The position numbers and the translations under genes were made by a program. A stretch of 34,456 nt of DNA from Candidatus Methanovorans sp. Lineage in GTDB: Archaea; Halobacteriota; Methanosarcinia; Methanosarcinales; Methanosarcinaceae. The stretch spans positions 1 to 34,456 of the forward strand of contig DQIP01000220.1 of assembly GCA_020793565.1 (NCBI GenBank). Direction: 5' to 3'. The notes beneath the pieces were generated by a model. It saw nothing but the letters and a program-made list of their open reading frames with translations, did not search any database and was not told the DNA's origin. Below, piece by piece: positions 1 through 8,050 of this stretch; the first letter of the stretch is position 1, and every line of letters begins with the position of its first letter.

Positions 1-82
1 TTGCATAAGTGGAATTTAATTTGTGGTATCAAGTGAAGAAACTGAAGGCTTTAGGCGAAATTAGGACGGGCTGAATAGTTAC
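1..82 (+). mobile_element. Right end of an IS66-type element, cut by the window edge
   Basis: These 82 bases are nearly identical to the last part of the complete IS66-type element at 21344-23000 (bases 22919-23000): the end of the transposase reading frame, its stop, and the right terminal repeat ending in GCTGAATAGTTAC at base 82. The rest of the element lies outside the window. It shows that the genome carries at least two copies of this insertion sequence. The few differences (for example near bases 47-60) mean the copies are not freshly identical. Confidence 0.85.
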
Positions 83-106
83 GACTTTTTAATATATTCG
101 GGATAA
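83..106 (+). pseudogene. hsdM-fragment tail abutting the IS66 end
   Basis: Immediately after the insertion-sequence end, the sequence reads DFLIYSG then a stop. The same stretch (DFLIYSE then stop) closes the hsdM-like remnant at 20993-21145. The IS copy therefore sits inside or next to a second copy of that remnant. Only eight codons are visible, so the link rests on about 17 identical bases. Confidence 0.45.
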
Positions 107-276
107 ATGGATTATGACTAAAAAAGTCTCGCAAATCGTTTATATCACACATTCGTTAGTGCAAATGCAAAAATGTGCCACGCTACGCGCGTGTGGTGGC
201 ACCGTTTTAATCATGAACCCGTTAAACTGCCTGCGCTAAAACACAATTGTGCACTTGCTAATAAAATAAAAAGATC

Positions 277-1029
277 ATGGCTCCAATTAAATTGCTCCGA
301 TCACTGTTGTTTTTATGTATATTTTTGATTCTAATTATAAATCCTGATGTGTTGCGTAGTACAGGTTTAACAGTACCTGAATTAAGTGATTATAATGACT
401 CAGTTGCAGATTCAATTGATGATCTGGATGTTGACCTGGATGTTGACTCAGATGTTGACTTAGATGTTAACTTAGGATTTATATTCAGATTAATTTGTTT
501 TATAGTTAATATCGGAATATATAAAACAATTTTCGGAGCATTTGTGGCTTCAATTGTATTTTTCATTTATAGGAGTGTGGTATATAAAGATACCTCAGTT
601 GATAAAATGTGCCGGGATCCGGAGGCTCCACCTGCATTGAAGAAGTGGAAAAATATTCCAAAGACAATACTATTTCAGTATTTAGTTATCTTGATCCAAT
701 GTATTTTATGGGCTGTTGTTTTTGTTCTTGGGCTTCTATTTGATGTTCTTCCGGAAGGATTTTACATGAAGGGATTTGTGCTTGGTTCTGTTATGGCCAT
801 AGTAAACATAGTGCCCATTTACTTTAAAATGTGGATTGAATCAACTTATCCGAACAAATTACTTGCGATTGGGTTTACCAAAGGAATTATTGGAAATCTT
901 ATAATTGGATTTACACTTGCATATATGATCTGGGATTTACCATTTGGTAAAGAACTCACTTTCTGCAACTGTCTTTGGCCAGGTGGAAATGTCCCCTTCT
1001 TTTTTAAACCCTGGTGCAAATTTTTGTGA
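277..1029 (+). CDS. Multi-pass membrane protein with Asp-Val repeat
   Basis: Unrecognised protein of 250 residues. An N-terminal hydrophobic segment (about residues 8-23) could be a signal peptide or anchor. It is followed by an exported-type loop with an acidic D-V/D-L dipeptide repeat at about residues 47-64. Further hydrophobic helices lie at about 68-100, 132-155, 162-183 and 200-220. The C-terminal tail is rich in Cys, Pro and aromatic residues. The repeat contains GATGTTGA-type units and looks like slipped-strand expansion. Upstream bases 190-265 belong to an intergenic repeat also seen before the small gene at 18040. No ribosome-binding site is obvious. Expression is plausible but the function is unknown. 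Confidence 0.6.
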   Translation: MAPIKLLRSLLFLCIFLILIINPDVLRSTGLTVPELSDYNDSVADSIDDLDVDLDVDSDVDLDVNLGFIFRLICFIVNIGIYKTIFGAFVASIVFFIYRSVVYKDTSVDKMCRDPEAPPALKKWKNIPKTILFQYLVILIQCILWAVVFVLGLLFDVLPEGFYMKGFVLGSVMAIVNIVPIYFKMWIESTYPNKLLAIGFTKGIIGNLIIGFTLAYMIWDLPFGKELTFCNCLWPGGNVPFFFKPWCKFL

Positions 1030-1117
1030 TGTAGTTGGGGAGTAAACTATTCCTCTATGCCGCTATACAGCGAAGAAGAAGCTTCCTGCTCCATTCAGTT
1101 TAACATTAAATGATAAG

Positions 1118-1170
1118 TGTCAACGGCGGTCAAGAATTCCCCATTTTCGGCGGTTTAAAATTCCCCACCC
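1118..1170 (+). mobile_element. Solo IS21-like terminus
   Basis: The sequence begins TGTCAACGGCGGTCAAGAAT and repeats a GGCGGTYnAnAATTCCCCA motif twice about 20 bases apart (1125-1141 and 1147-1166). Repeated motifs of this kind at the ends are typical of IS21-family elements, where the transposase binds several subterminal repeats. No istA or istB gene and no matching opposite end were seen, so this looks like a leftover end. Confidence 0.45.
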
Positions 1171-1747
1171 CCAATCTTTGGTGAAAACACCAAAGGTTGT
1201 GAAATATGCTAGAAATTGAGGAAATACAGGGAATTAGGTGGGATTTTGGTTTATAATTTTCAACTGTAAATTGGATTTTCCTGACAAATTTTGGAGATTT
1301 CAGAGCAAAATAGAAAACATTCTTTTCAAGAAAGAGTGACAACTGTCAAGTTTGGGTTGATAAGTTATAGTTTCCAAAACTTAGGGAATGCGGCAATATA
1401 TTGGCAGATTAGTGGAAATGCATTTGTTGATTTTCGGAATTACCAATCATTTTGGAGAGGATACTTGCAACCATTGTTTCTGTAATTGACAGAATTATTT
1501 ATTTGTTCTTTGTGAGTGTCGTCTCATATTCTGCCATTGGCATTATTCGAATATTCCATATAGGCCAGAAGTAACACAGGGCATAGATGTTATTTTATGA
1601 TGGATGAGCAAGCCTCGTAGTGTTACAGGCAGTTTATTGGATGTGGTGGCGCGCAAACAAACCGGAAACATCTCTTGCGAAGCGGCACACCATTCTAATC
1701 GGAACCTTTAGAAAAACAATGAATGCCGGGTAATCACATCATCAAAA

Positions 1748-1773
1748 TAGGCAAAAGTATAAAAGAGAGTTCA
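1748..1773 (+). promoter_or_regulatory. Candidate promoter for the DEAD-box helicase
   Basis: An A-rich stretch followed by GTATAAAAGAGAG resembles an archaeal BRE/TATA box. A start site about 25 bases downstream would give a leader of about 120-140 bases before the helicase start codon, containing the hairpin at 1879-1905. Other AT-rich boxes (about 1815-1828 and 1853-1864) are possible alternatives. Confidence 0.35.
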
Positions 1774-1878
1774 CCCGTATAAGCATCATTAACTTTTAAG
1801 CAGTAAATTAATCTTAACTTTTTTAAAGTTTTGTTTTTATCCCTTAATTGTTTTTAATATATCTTACATATCACACTA

Positions 1879-1905
1879 TGAAAAAGCGATCAATCCGCTT
1901 TTTCA
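1879..1905 (+). promoter_or_regulatory. Perfect 10-bp hairpin in the helicase leader
   Basis: TGAAAAAGCG (1879-1888) pairs exactly with CGCTTTTTCA (1896-1905) across a seven-base loop. It ends eight bases before the likely helicase ATG at 1914, so it would sit in the 5' leader and could mask the start region. If the in-frame ATG at 1878 were used, the hairpin would be translated as KKRSIRFFR. Confidence 0.5.
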
Positions 1906-1913
1906 GACAAATC

Positions 1914-3149
1914 ATGGAAAGTCTAACTATGGATAATTTTAAAAAACTTGGTATCAGTAATCCCATTTTGAAATCAATAGATGAACAGGGATTTGAAAAC
2001 CCCTCAGAAATACAGGAAAAGTCAATTCCCCTGATCCTCGACGGGAAAGATGTCATTGCCGGATCCGCAACAGGTTCCGGAAAAACACTCGCATTTGCTT
2101 CGGGCATAATACAAAATTCCGATAGAGGATACGGAATTCAGGCTTTGATCCTGACTCCCACAAGAGAACTGGCAGAGCAAGTGGCAAATACTTTCAAGAA
2201 ATTCTCGAAATACGACCCATTGAAAGTTATATCTATCTACGGCGGCGTAGGGATCAATCCGCAAATTAAAGGATTGAAAACTGCCGAGGTTGTTGTGGCA
2301 ACACCGGGCAGGCTACTCGATCATATCGACAGAAATACGATCAAATTCAATAATGTGAAAACTCTTGTTCTTGATGAAGCAGACCATATGTTTGATATGG
2401 GATTCATAAAAGATGTGGAAAAAATTATCAAGAAATGTCCTCAAAACAGGCAGACCCTTTTGTTCTCTGCAACTATTACAAAAGATGTTGTCAAGCTTTC
2501 CCGCAAGTACATGTATAATCCGGTTCAGGTATCTGTAGACTCTTATATTGACCCTTCCAAACTGAATCAGGTAGTCTATAAGGTAGATGCCAATATGAAA
2601 TTGTCTTTGCTCGTACACCTGTTGAAGAATGAAAACTCGAACCTCGGCATGGTTTTTTGCAACACAAAAAGAAACACTGACAAAATTGCAAAGAAACTGA
2701 AAAATGCAGGTATCGATGCTCTGGCAATTCATGGCGGATTAACACAGAACAAACGAAATAACATCATGCAGTTATTCCATTCCGGGAAAGTATCTGTTCT
2801 TGTATGCACAGATGTAGCCGGAAGGGGACTCGATATACAGGGTGTTTCCCATGTTTACAATTACGAGATTCCCAGGGAAAGCAAACAATATATTCACAGG
2901 ATCGGAAGAACTGCACGGGCAGGAACTGAAGGAAAAGCGATAAATATCCTTTCCGAAAAGGACCGCGATAACTTTGCGAGTGTACTTAGAGACAATGATG
3001 TCTACATTAAGGAAATGAAACTACCTGCCATGGAGAAGATTGTAATTAAGAAACCGGAAAGAGGGTTGTCAAAGCCGGCTAATAAGATGGACACGCCTGC
3101 CTCTGGAAAAAAGCGGCAACATAAAAAGCGGAACTACAACCGCAGTTAG
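1914..3149 (+). CDS. DEAD-box ATP-dependent RNA helicase
   Basis: Unwinds RNA using ATP, probably in ribosome assembly or mRNA remodelling in the cytoplasm. All superfamily 2 motifs are visible in order: Q-motif region (PSEIQ), Walker A (ATGSGKT), PTRELAEQ, TPGRLLDH, the DEAD box (LVLDEADHMFDMGF), SAT, then the helicase-C motifs TDVAGRGLD and HRIGRTARAG. The C-terminal tail is basic and Lys/Arg rich, as in RNA-binding extensions. The frame is open from 1848, but family proteins begin near the F-x-x-L-G-I-S segment, so ATG 1914 (or 1929) is preferred. A hairpin leader lies just upstream. Archaeal helicases of this kind are often cold- or stress-regulated; regulation here is inferred only. Confidence 0.93.
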   Translation: MESLTMDNFKKLGISNPILKSIDEQGFENPSEIQEKSIPLILDGKDVIAGSATGSGKTLAFASGIIQNSDRGYGIQALILTPTRELAEQVANTFKKFSKYDPLKVISIYGGVGINPQIKGLKTAEVVVATPGRLLDHIDRNTIKFNNVKTLVLDEADHMFDMGFIKDVEKIIKKCPQNRQTLLFSATITKDVVKLSRKYMYNPVQVSVDSYIDPSKLNQVVYKVDANMKLSLLVHLLKNENSNLGMVFCNTKRNTDKIAKKLKNAGIDALAIHGGLTQNKRNNIMQLFHSGKVSVLVCTDVAGRGLDIQGVSHVYNYEIPRESKQYIHRIGRTARAGTEGKAINILSEKDRDNFASVLRDNDVYIKEMKLPAMEKIVIKKPERGLSKPANKMDTPASGKKRQHKKRNYNRS

Positions 3150-3381
3150 ACACTGTTCGTCTGTGCATTTGGGTTATGACTAACCATTGATCAATTGGTG
3201 TTTGTGGGAGTAATGGTTTGCTCCTGCAAAAACTCGGGCACGAGAATAAGAACGACGGCTGGGTCGATTTCCTACTTTACGTTCACATAGAGAAATATTA
3301 ATGTATGGTTACTCGCTTATTAATTATTAGTCGTTGAACAACTGTTTAGTATGTCCCGGTGAAAAAAAGGAGATGAACAAC

Positions 3382-3528
3382 ATGGCAGAACCGATTCGAC
3401 TTGGCTTAGTTCTTGAAGGAGAGGATGCCCGCGAGTTTGATGAACGTATGCGCAACCCAAAAGTCACTGAAGAGCAAGTGGCGTTTTTCAGGGAGGCAAT
3501 CAGGGTGTACAATACACATCAATTCTAA
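3382..3528 (+). CDS. Small antitoxin-like protein paired with GNAT
   Basis: A 48-residue protein beginning M-A-E-P-I-R-L-G and ending three bases before the acetyltransferase gene. The start at 3382 is chosen because AAGGAG (3367-3372) lies at good spacing. In-frame starts at 3373 and 3334 would overlap or precede that site. Length, charge and position resemble the small first gene in two-gene GNAT toxin-antitoxin modules. The sequence itself has no motif I can name. The body is probably alpha-helical (residues 12-45). Antitoxin function is inferred from context. Confidence 0.6.
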   Translation: MAEPIRLGLVLEGEDAREFDERMRNPKVTEEQVAFFREAIRVYNTHQF

Positions 3529-3531
3529 TTT

Positions 3532-4101
3532 ATGGTCACCCGCTTATCTTACAATGAGTTGAAAATCATTTCATATACAGAACGTCATGATGTATCGCAT
3601 TTTGAATCGAAAACGGCAGACTTAAATTCGTTTTTAAAAGATGATGCATTCGAAAACCAAGAAGAACTTATCAGCAAAACATACCTTTGTTGCCATTCCG
3701 ATCAATTGGTTGGATATATAACTCTCACTACCGATATTATCAAAAAGAAAGAGATTCAAGATGAAGAACATATCGGTGTGCCGTATAAAGAATACCCTGC
3801 AATAAAAATCGCTCGATTGGCTGTGGATATGAAATATGAACGAAGGGGTGTGGGAAGGTTCTTATTACTTGTTGCGGTTGGCAAAGCAATTAAAATATCA
3901 GACGAGGTAGGTTGCCGTTTTATAACAGTCGATTCAAAACAAGATTCGATAGGATTCTACGAAAAACGTGGCGGTTTTGAATTGGTTAAAAAGCACAAAA
4001 ACATGATGTATCCGACAATGTATCTTGATATATTACCAATAAACAAAGAAATGAAGGCAGTAAACACCGAACTTGGAGATTTTCAATCACCAATGAATTA
4101 A
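3532..4101 (+). CDS. GNAT-family N-acetyltransferase, possible toxin
   Basis: 189 residues with the acetyl-CoA binding motif A of the GNAT fold: hydrophobic strand ending ARLAVD, then R-R-G-V-G-R and a helix (about residues 103-125). A later GFYEKRGGF segment matches the motif B tyrosine region. The early part, with an N-S-F-L-K-D-D-A segment, resembles the start of TacT/AtaT-type toxins that acetylate aminoacyl-tRNA. The gene starts three bases after a small antitoxin-like gene, so the two are probably co-transcribed and translationally coupled. An ordinary housekeeping acetyltransferase cannot be excluded. Confidence 0.8.
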   Translation: MVTRLSYNELKIISYTERHDVSHFESKTADLNSFLKDDAFENQEELISKTYLCCHSDQLVGYITLTTDIIKKKEIQDEEHIGVPYKEYPAIKIARLAVDMKYERRGVGRFLLLVAVGKAIKISDEVGCRFITVDSKQDSIGFYEKRGGFELVKKHKNMMYPTMYLDILPINKEMKAVNTELGDFQSPMN

Positions 4102-4157
4102 AATGAGTCTGAATTATACACTTTATTCACCTACACCGTCTCTGGCCCCACGGATGG

Positions 4158-4175
4158 CCCCGACCTCGGTCGGGG
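4158..4175. terminator. GC-rich palindrome after the GNAT gene
   Basis: CCCCGACCTCGGTCGGGG is a near-perfect palindrome that could fold into a 7-bp hairpin with a four-base loop. It lies about 57 bases past the GNAT stop. No long T run follows, so terminator function is uncertain; it may be a dispersed palindromic repeat. Confidence 0.35.
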
Positions 4176-4274
4176 GTCTGTGACGGCATATCTTATGGCT
4201 TTGTTTTAAAAATCGTAACATATCCCGACTTTATACACTGATGTACTTTATACACAAAGCCCATTGATGGATAA

Positions 4275-4394
4275 CACAATTATACTATCAGTGAGCATGA
4301 TATTCTTACGTTAACAAAGGCAGAACATCCCGCACGTTTTGTAAGGACAACGATTAGCGGGTTCTATAAGAAGGTTCAAAGTAAACTGGCGTAG
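4275..4394 (+). pseudogene. C-terminal remnant of an unidentified gene
   Basis: An open stretch of 39 codons without a start codon ends at TAG 4392-4394, directly before larB. It reads like a protein tail, with a basic end (TTISGFYKKVQSKLA). I do not recognise the family. It may be the debris of a deleted gene or chance. Confidence 0.25.
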
Positions 4395-4400
4395 TTGATC

Positions 4401-5171
4401 ATGGAACTGGAAGCGATTTTACAAAAGATAAAAAACGGGCAGATGGATGTTGATCCTGCAATCATGCAGATAAGATCCATGGGTTTTACACCCGTTTCGG
4501 AGATTGCAAAGATCGATACTCACCGCATGCAGCGTACAGGTGTCATGGAGGCAATACTGGCTGAGGGTAAGCGCCCTGACGATCTGGTGGAAATTGCAAA
4601 GATGCAGGTGGAACATGTCGGACGGGCGCTGCTCACGCGCGTATCGGATGAGCAGATAGAAGCGGTGCGAAATGCATTTGATCCCAATAACATTGAGTGG
4701 AATCAACGCGCCCGTGCGGCTGTTGTTCACAATGGCACGCCGCGCCCAAAATCGGGTGGTGTGATAGGTATCCTGTCGGCTGGCACGGCTGATGTGGGTG
4801 TTGCCGAGGAGGCGCGCATGGTTGCCTGTGAGATGGGGTGTGAGGTTGTGGCAATCTACGATGTTGGTGTTGCAGGAATTCACAGGTTGGTGCCGCAAAT
4901 AGCAAAACTCAAAGAGCGCGGCGTTAATTCTGTTGTGGTTGCAGCCGGGCGCGAGGGTACGCTTCCGACAATTGTTGCGGGTTTGGTCGATGTTCCTGTG
5001 ATTGGTGTTCCCGTGTCCACAGGATACGGCGCAGGCGGCGGCGGTGAGGCGGCGCTTTTATCTATGCTGCAATCCTGTTCTATTATTAGCGTTGTCAATA
5101 TCGATGCGGGATTTGTTGCGGGATCATTTGCGGCACAGATCGCTAATATGGTAGCTGCGCAGCGTAGATAG
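4401..5171 (+). CDS. larB: LarB, nickel-pincer cofactor biosynthesis
   Basis: LarB carboxylates the pyridinium ring of nicotinic acid adenine dinucleotide and releases AMP, giving the precursor of the nickel-pincer nucleotide cofactor. About 256 residues, the usual length. The C-terminal PurE-like domain (from about residue 117) shows GILSAGTADVGVAEEA, then AAGREGTLPTIVAGL, VPVIGVPVSTGYGAGGGGEA and a final VVNIDAGFVAG. The N-terminal 110 residues form the family's helical domain. The frame is also open from TTG 4395, two codons upstream, but ATG 4401 is more likely; no strong ribosome-binding site is visible. No larC or larE is in the window, so partners must be elsewhere. A lactate racemase or other nickel-pincer enzyme is implied but not shown. 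Confidence 0.88.
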   Translation: MELEAILQKIKNGQMDVDPAIMQIRSMGFTPVSEIAKIDTHRMQRTGVMEAILAEGKRPDDLVEIAKMQVEHVGRALLTRVSDEQIEAVRNAFDPNNIEWNQRARAAVVHNGTPRPKSGGVIGILSAGTADVGVAEEARMVACEMGCEVVAIYDVGVAGIHRLVPQIAKLKERGVNSVVVAAGREGTLPTIVAGLVDVPVIGVPVSTGYGAGGGGEAALLSMLQSCSIISVVNIDAGFVAGSFAAQIANMVAAQRR

Positions 5172-5282
5172 GTATAATATGTAGGATCTGCCAATGAAAG
5201 CCTGGCAAAATAATTGTTATGCTAAATACAGTTTTGCCATATATGTGTCGATATCAATGGATTTGTTGCAAGTATCATGTGT

Positions 5283-5299
5283 ATTATAAATATATATAA
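5283..5299 (+). promoter_or_regulatory. Candidate TATA box upstream of aksA
   Basis: The AT-rich run ATTATAAATATATATAA resembles an archaeal TATA box. Transcription would begin near 5315, ahead of both possible aksA start codons. Confidence 0.4.
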
Positions 5300-5384
5300 T
5301 GAGAAATTGTAGCCTTATACCCCAAACTTAATATGTATCTTCATAAATATGTTCCGACCAATCAATCTAACAGGAAAATATACC

Positions 5385-6563
5385 ATGTCCAATCCCCTGG
5401 AATACTCAAAAAATACGTTGATGGATTATCTTGACACAGAACCGCTTGACATTGAAATATGTGATGTCACTTTGCGTGATGGAGAGCAGACGCCGGGTGT
5501 TGCATTCATCAGGGCAGAAAAGATGGCACTTGCCAGCAAACTGGATTCCATTGGTGTGGAAATAATTGAAGCAGGATTTCCTGTAGTTTCACATGCAGAA
5601 AAAATAATCGTCAAAGATATCTCAAACATGGGACTTGATGCAAAAACATGCTGTCTTGCACGCTCTATTATAGGGGATGTGGATGATGCTATTGATTGTG
5701 ATGTTGATTTTGTAAGTATCTTTATAGCAATGTCAGACCTGCACCTCAAGTATAAGTATCACAAAAGCTGCGAAGAAATGACCAGGTGCGCAATGGAGAC
5801 CATTGAGCATGCAAAAGACCATGGTCTTGGTGTGCGATTTGCGGCAGAGGATGCAACACGGACCAGTATCGATACGCTCAAAAAGGCATTTATCATGGCA
5901 GAAGATTATAAAGTTGATTACGTGAGCATTGCAGATACTATTGGCATTCTTAATCCAAGCACTACATCCTATCTTGTAAATGAGATTAAAAAGGTTGTTC
6001 ACACTCCAATATGCATACACTGCCACGATGACCTGGGAATGGCAACGGCAAATACTCTTGCTGCCGCAGAAGCAGGTGCAAAACAACTTCATACAACAGT
6101 AAACGGGATAGGGGAGCGAGCCGGTAATGCTGCACTGGAGGAAGTGCTGGTTGCACTACGGATACAGTATGGCATCGACAGGTACGATGTATCAAAACTC
6201 CTGAACCTGTCCAGGATGGTGGAGGATTATTCAAGAGTACGAACCGCTGTCAATAAGGCAATTGTAGGCAGGAATGCTTTTAGGCATGAGTCCGGCATAC
6301 ATGTTGCTGCAATACTTGAACAGCCACGTACATACGAACTTTACAATCCGGAGATGATTGGCGGTCAGCGCAATCTGGTTGTGGGCAAACACACTGGAAC
6401 CAAAGCGCTAAAAAGTATCATAAATGACATGGGATACACGCTTGAGATGGATGAATTTTGCAATCTCATCGACAAAGTCAAAACCTGCACAGAAGCAAAG
6501 CGTGGAGTTTCAAGAAACAGGCTCGAAGACATGATCAGGGAAGTAAAATTGCATGATATTTGA
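5385..6563 (+). CDS. aksA: Homocitrate synthase family, probably AksA
   Basis: Condenses 2-oxoglutarate (and longer 2-oxoacids) with acetyl-CoA in the chain-elongation route to the 7-mercaptoheptanoyl part of coenzyme B. The protein has the HMGL-like TIM barrel of the isopropylmalate/homocitrate synthase family: DVTLRDGEQTPG near the N terminus, HCHDDLGMATANT for metal binding, NGIGERAGNAALEEV, then FRHESGIH. At about 392 residues it lacks the long leucine-sensing C-terminal domain of LeuA, which favours AksA. The closely related LeuA/CimA subfamilies cannot be fully excluded. Translation from ATG 5385 gives the usual short N terminus; ATG 5349 would add 12 residues. The gene stands alone, and a T-rich run follows its stop. 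Confidence 0.85.
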   Translation: MSNPLEYSKNTLMDYLDTEPLDIEICDVTLRDGEQTPGVAFIRAEKMALASKLDSIGVEIIEAGFPVVSHAEKIIVKDISNMGLDAKTCCLARSIIGDVDDAIDCDVDFVSIFIAMSDLHLKYKYHKSCEEMTRCAMETIEHAKDHGLGVRFAAEDATRTSIDTLKKAFIMAEDYKVDYVSIADTIGILNPSTTSYLVNEIKKVVHTPICIHCHDDLGMATANTLAAAEAGAKQLHTTVNGIGERAGNAALEEVLVALRIQYGIDRYDVSKLLNLSRMVEDYSRVRTAVNKAIVGRNAFRHESGIHVAAILEQPRTYELYNPEMIGGQRNLVVGKHTGTKALKSIINDMGYTLEMDEFCNLIDKVKTCTEAKRGVSRNRLEDMIREVKLHDI

Positions 6564-6574
6564 TCATGCCTCTC

Positions 6575-6582
6575 ATTTTTTT
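6575..6582 (+). terminator. T-run terminator after aksA
   Basis: A run of T bases about a dozen bases after the aksA stop matches the U-tract terminators that archaeal RNA polymerase uses without a hairpin. Confidence 0.35.
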
Positions 6583-7213
6583 AGCTGATCTCTATCTTGT
6601 TGTATGTAATTTATAGAATTATACTAATCCTCGTCAGTTTTTTGCAACTCTTGGTTATCAATTAACCTTCATGCATCGGTTTTATTACAAGACAACTGTG
6701 AATTATACTTGCGGAGTAATATATATGGTCCGGGTTATAGTCAAGAACATATTATTTTGATATATGTATTTTATTTGTATGATGGTTTCGATAAAATCTC
6801 GATGCACATCTCATATTTCCAGACCCCGCGCAGTAATACCGCCGCAGGCGGCGTATTCTAAACATTATTATAAATATACCTCGGCCAAATAAATCGGAAC
6901 ATTTTCAATAACATTGGTGTGTAATAACGCTATGCTGCGTTATCCTATATGTAAATAATAAGTTGAAATGCCGAGAAAACGTCACCGTTCGCGCCAGTGG
7001 TAAAGGAATGCGCGCCTCCGGCGTATTGCTTCGGCGTCAAAAACCGCTAAACAAATACTGATATATTATTTTGACATGATATTTTGATATGATATTTTGA
7101 TATGATATTTTGATATGATATTTTGATACATATATCCTGAACACTTTGTGCTCTTATCTGTAAGGTGCCATCCGGTCCTTTATTTTTTAGGAAAACATGG
7201 CTGTGAATTGGAA
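6583..7213. other. Gene-free intergenic region with short repeats
   Basis: No gene is supported. The stretch contains small palindromic GC-rich pieces (such as CCGCCGCAGGCGGC around 6839-6852), bits similar to the sequence at 17697-17800, and an AT-rich 13-bp tandem array at 7078-7129. The open frame at 7148-7336 overlaps the NYN gene on the other strand and looks spurious. Confidence 0.5.
7078..7129. repeat. 13-bp AT-rich tandem repeat, four units
   Basis: Four consecutive units of GATATTTTGATAT occupy 7078-7129, the last ending in C, with a degenerate copy just before. The array ends 84 bases from the stop of the convergently placed NYN gene. Confidence 0.85.
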
Positions 7214-7801
7214 TTATTCAGTAATGATCGCAGGATCATCTGTGTTTTCGTCGCTATTTTTGCCTACAGTTTCGTCAACATTGTTTTCGGCACCCTCATC
7301 TTCACATTCCTTACACGACATGTGTTCATCGGATAACAGTATCACATAGTCGGCAGTATTTTTAAGCGCAGTCGAAAAACCTGGCTCCACGCCAAATATA
7401 ATCGTTTCTTTGCCGTGTTCGTTCGCTTTGTTCAAAAGGGGTTTAAAATCAGCATCACGTGTGACGAGCGCAATTGTATCTATATTTGGGTTAAATACCA
7501 GTTCCATACCCTCAACCGCAAGTCGTACATCAACATCACTTGAACAGATTATCGGTTCAAGTCCATTGTTCTCAACGGCTTCCACCAGTTTATCTGATGC
7601 GTATTGGTTCAAGAAAACGCGGCCAACCTTCACATTCCCATATTCTTTTAATACATCTCCGATCTCTTCAAGATCAACATTGAACTCCTTGCGAAGAACA
7701 TTCGGGCCATCGACAAGCAAACCTATGCTACGTCTTCCCATCTCCTTTTTCGAACTGAGATATTTTACAATGGAGTTAAATCCTGTTTTCATTGGTGACA
7801 T
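7214..7801 (-). CDS. NYN/PIN-like domain protein (TIGR00288-type)
   Basis: A 195-residue protein with a NYN (LabA/PIN-like) fold, predicted to be a metal-dependent RNA nuclease. The signature acidic residues are visible in GLLVDGPNVLR (strand 1), the D-V-D-V segment, and ALVTRDADFKPLL, followed by ETIIFGVEPGFSTAL and the closing strand DYVILL. The acidic C-terminal tail (about residues 160-195) is probably disordered. Substrates are not known from sequence. The start at 7801 could be replaced by the ATG three codons in. The gene is monocistronic, with an AT-rich promoter-like stretch (TTATTTATAAGATATA on the minus strand) just upstream. Confidence 0.85.
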   Translation of the reverse strand: MSPMKTGFNSIVKYLSSKKEMGRRSIGLLVDGPNVLRKEFNVDLEEIGDVLKEYGNVKVGRVFLNQYASDKLVEAVENNGLEPIICSSDVDVRLAVEGMELVFNPNIDTIALVTRDADFKPLLNKANEHGKETIIFGVEPGFSTALKNTADYVILLSDEHMSCKECEDEGAENNVDETVGKNSDENTDDPAIITE

Positions 7802-8050
7802 AAATGATACTCGCTATATCTTATAAATAATATAATTATGTATATTCCAGTAAATTTCGTAACAGAATATAACCTTTGCTAAATTGTGATTGTCGGAAAT
7901 GTACATGTTTTCAGGCCATTTTAAATTCCTGAACAAATACAGTGTAACGATTTACTTGAAAATAAGTGTTACGAATTTAGTGTTTTATCACATTCCTGCC
8001 CGTCTCAATTTAACATTAAATCGCAATATTTGCCATGCAATTTGTTGTAA

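Larger units (their letters stand above)
1030..1847. other. Gene-poor region with an IS terminus and a candidate promoter
   Basis: No convincing gene is present. The region holds an IS21-like terminal sequence near 1118-1170 and a candidate promoter near 1748-1773 for the downstream helicase. Short open frames at 1130-1342 and 1291-1485 show no family features and are probably chance. Confidence 0.5.
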
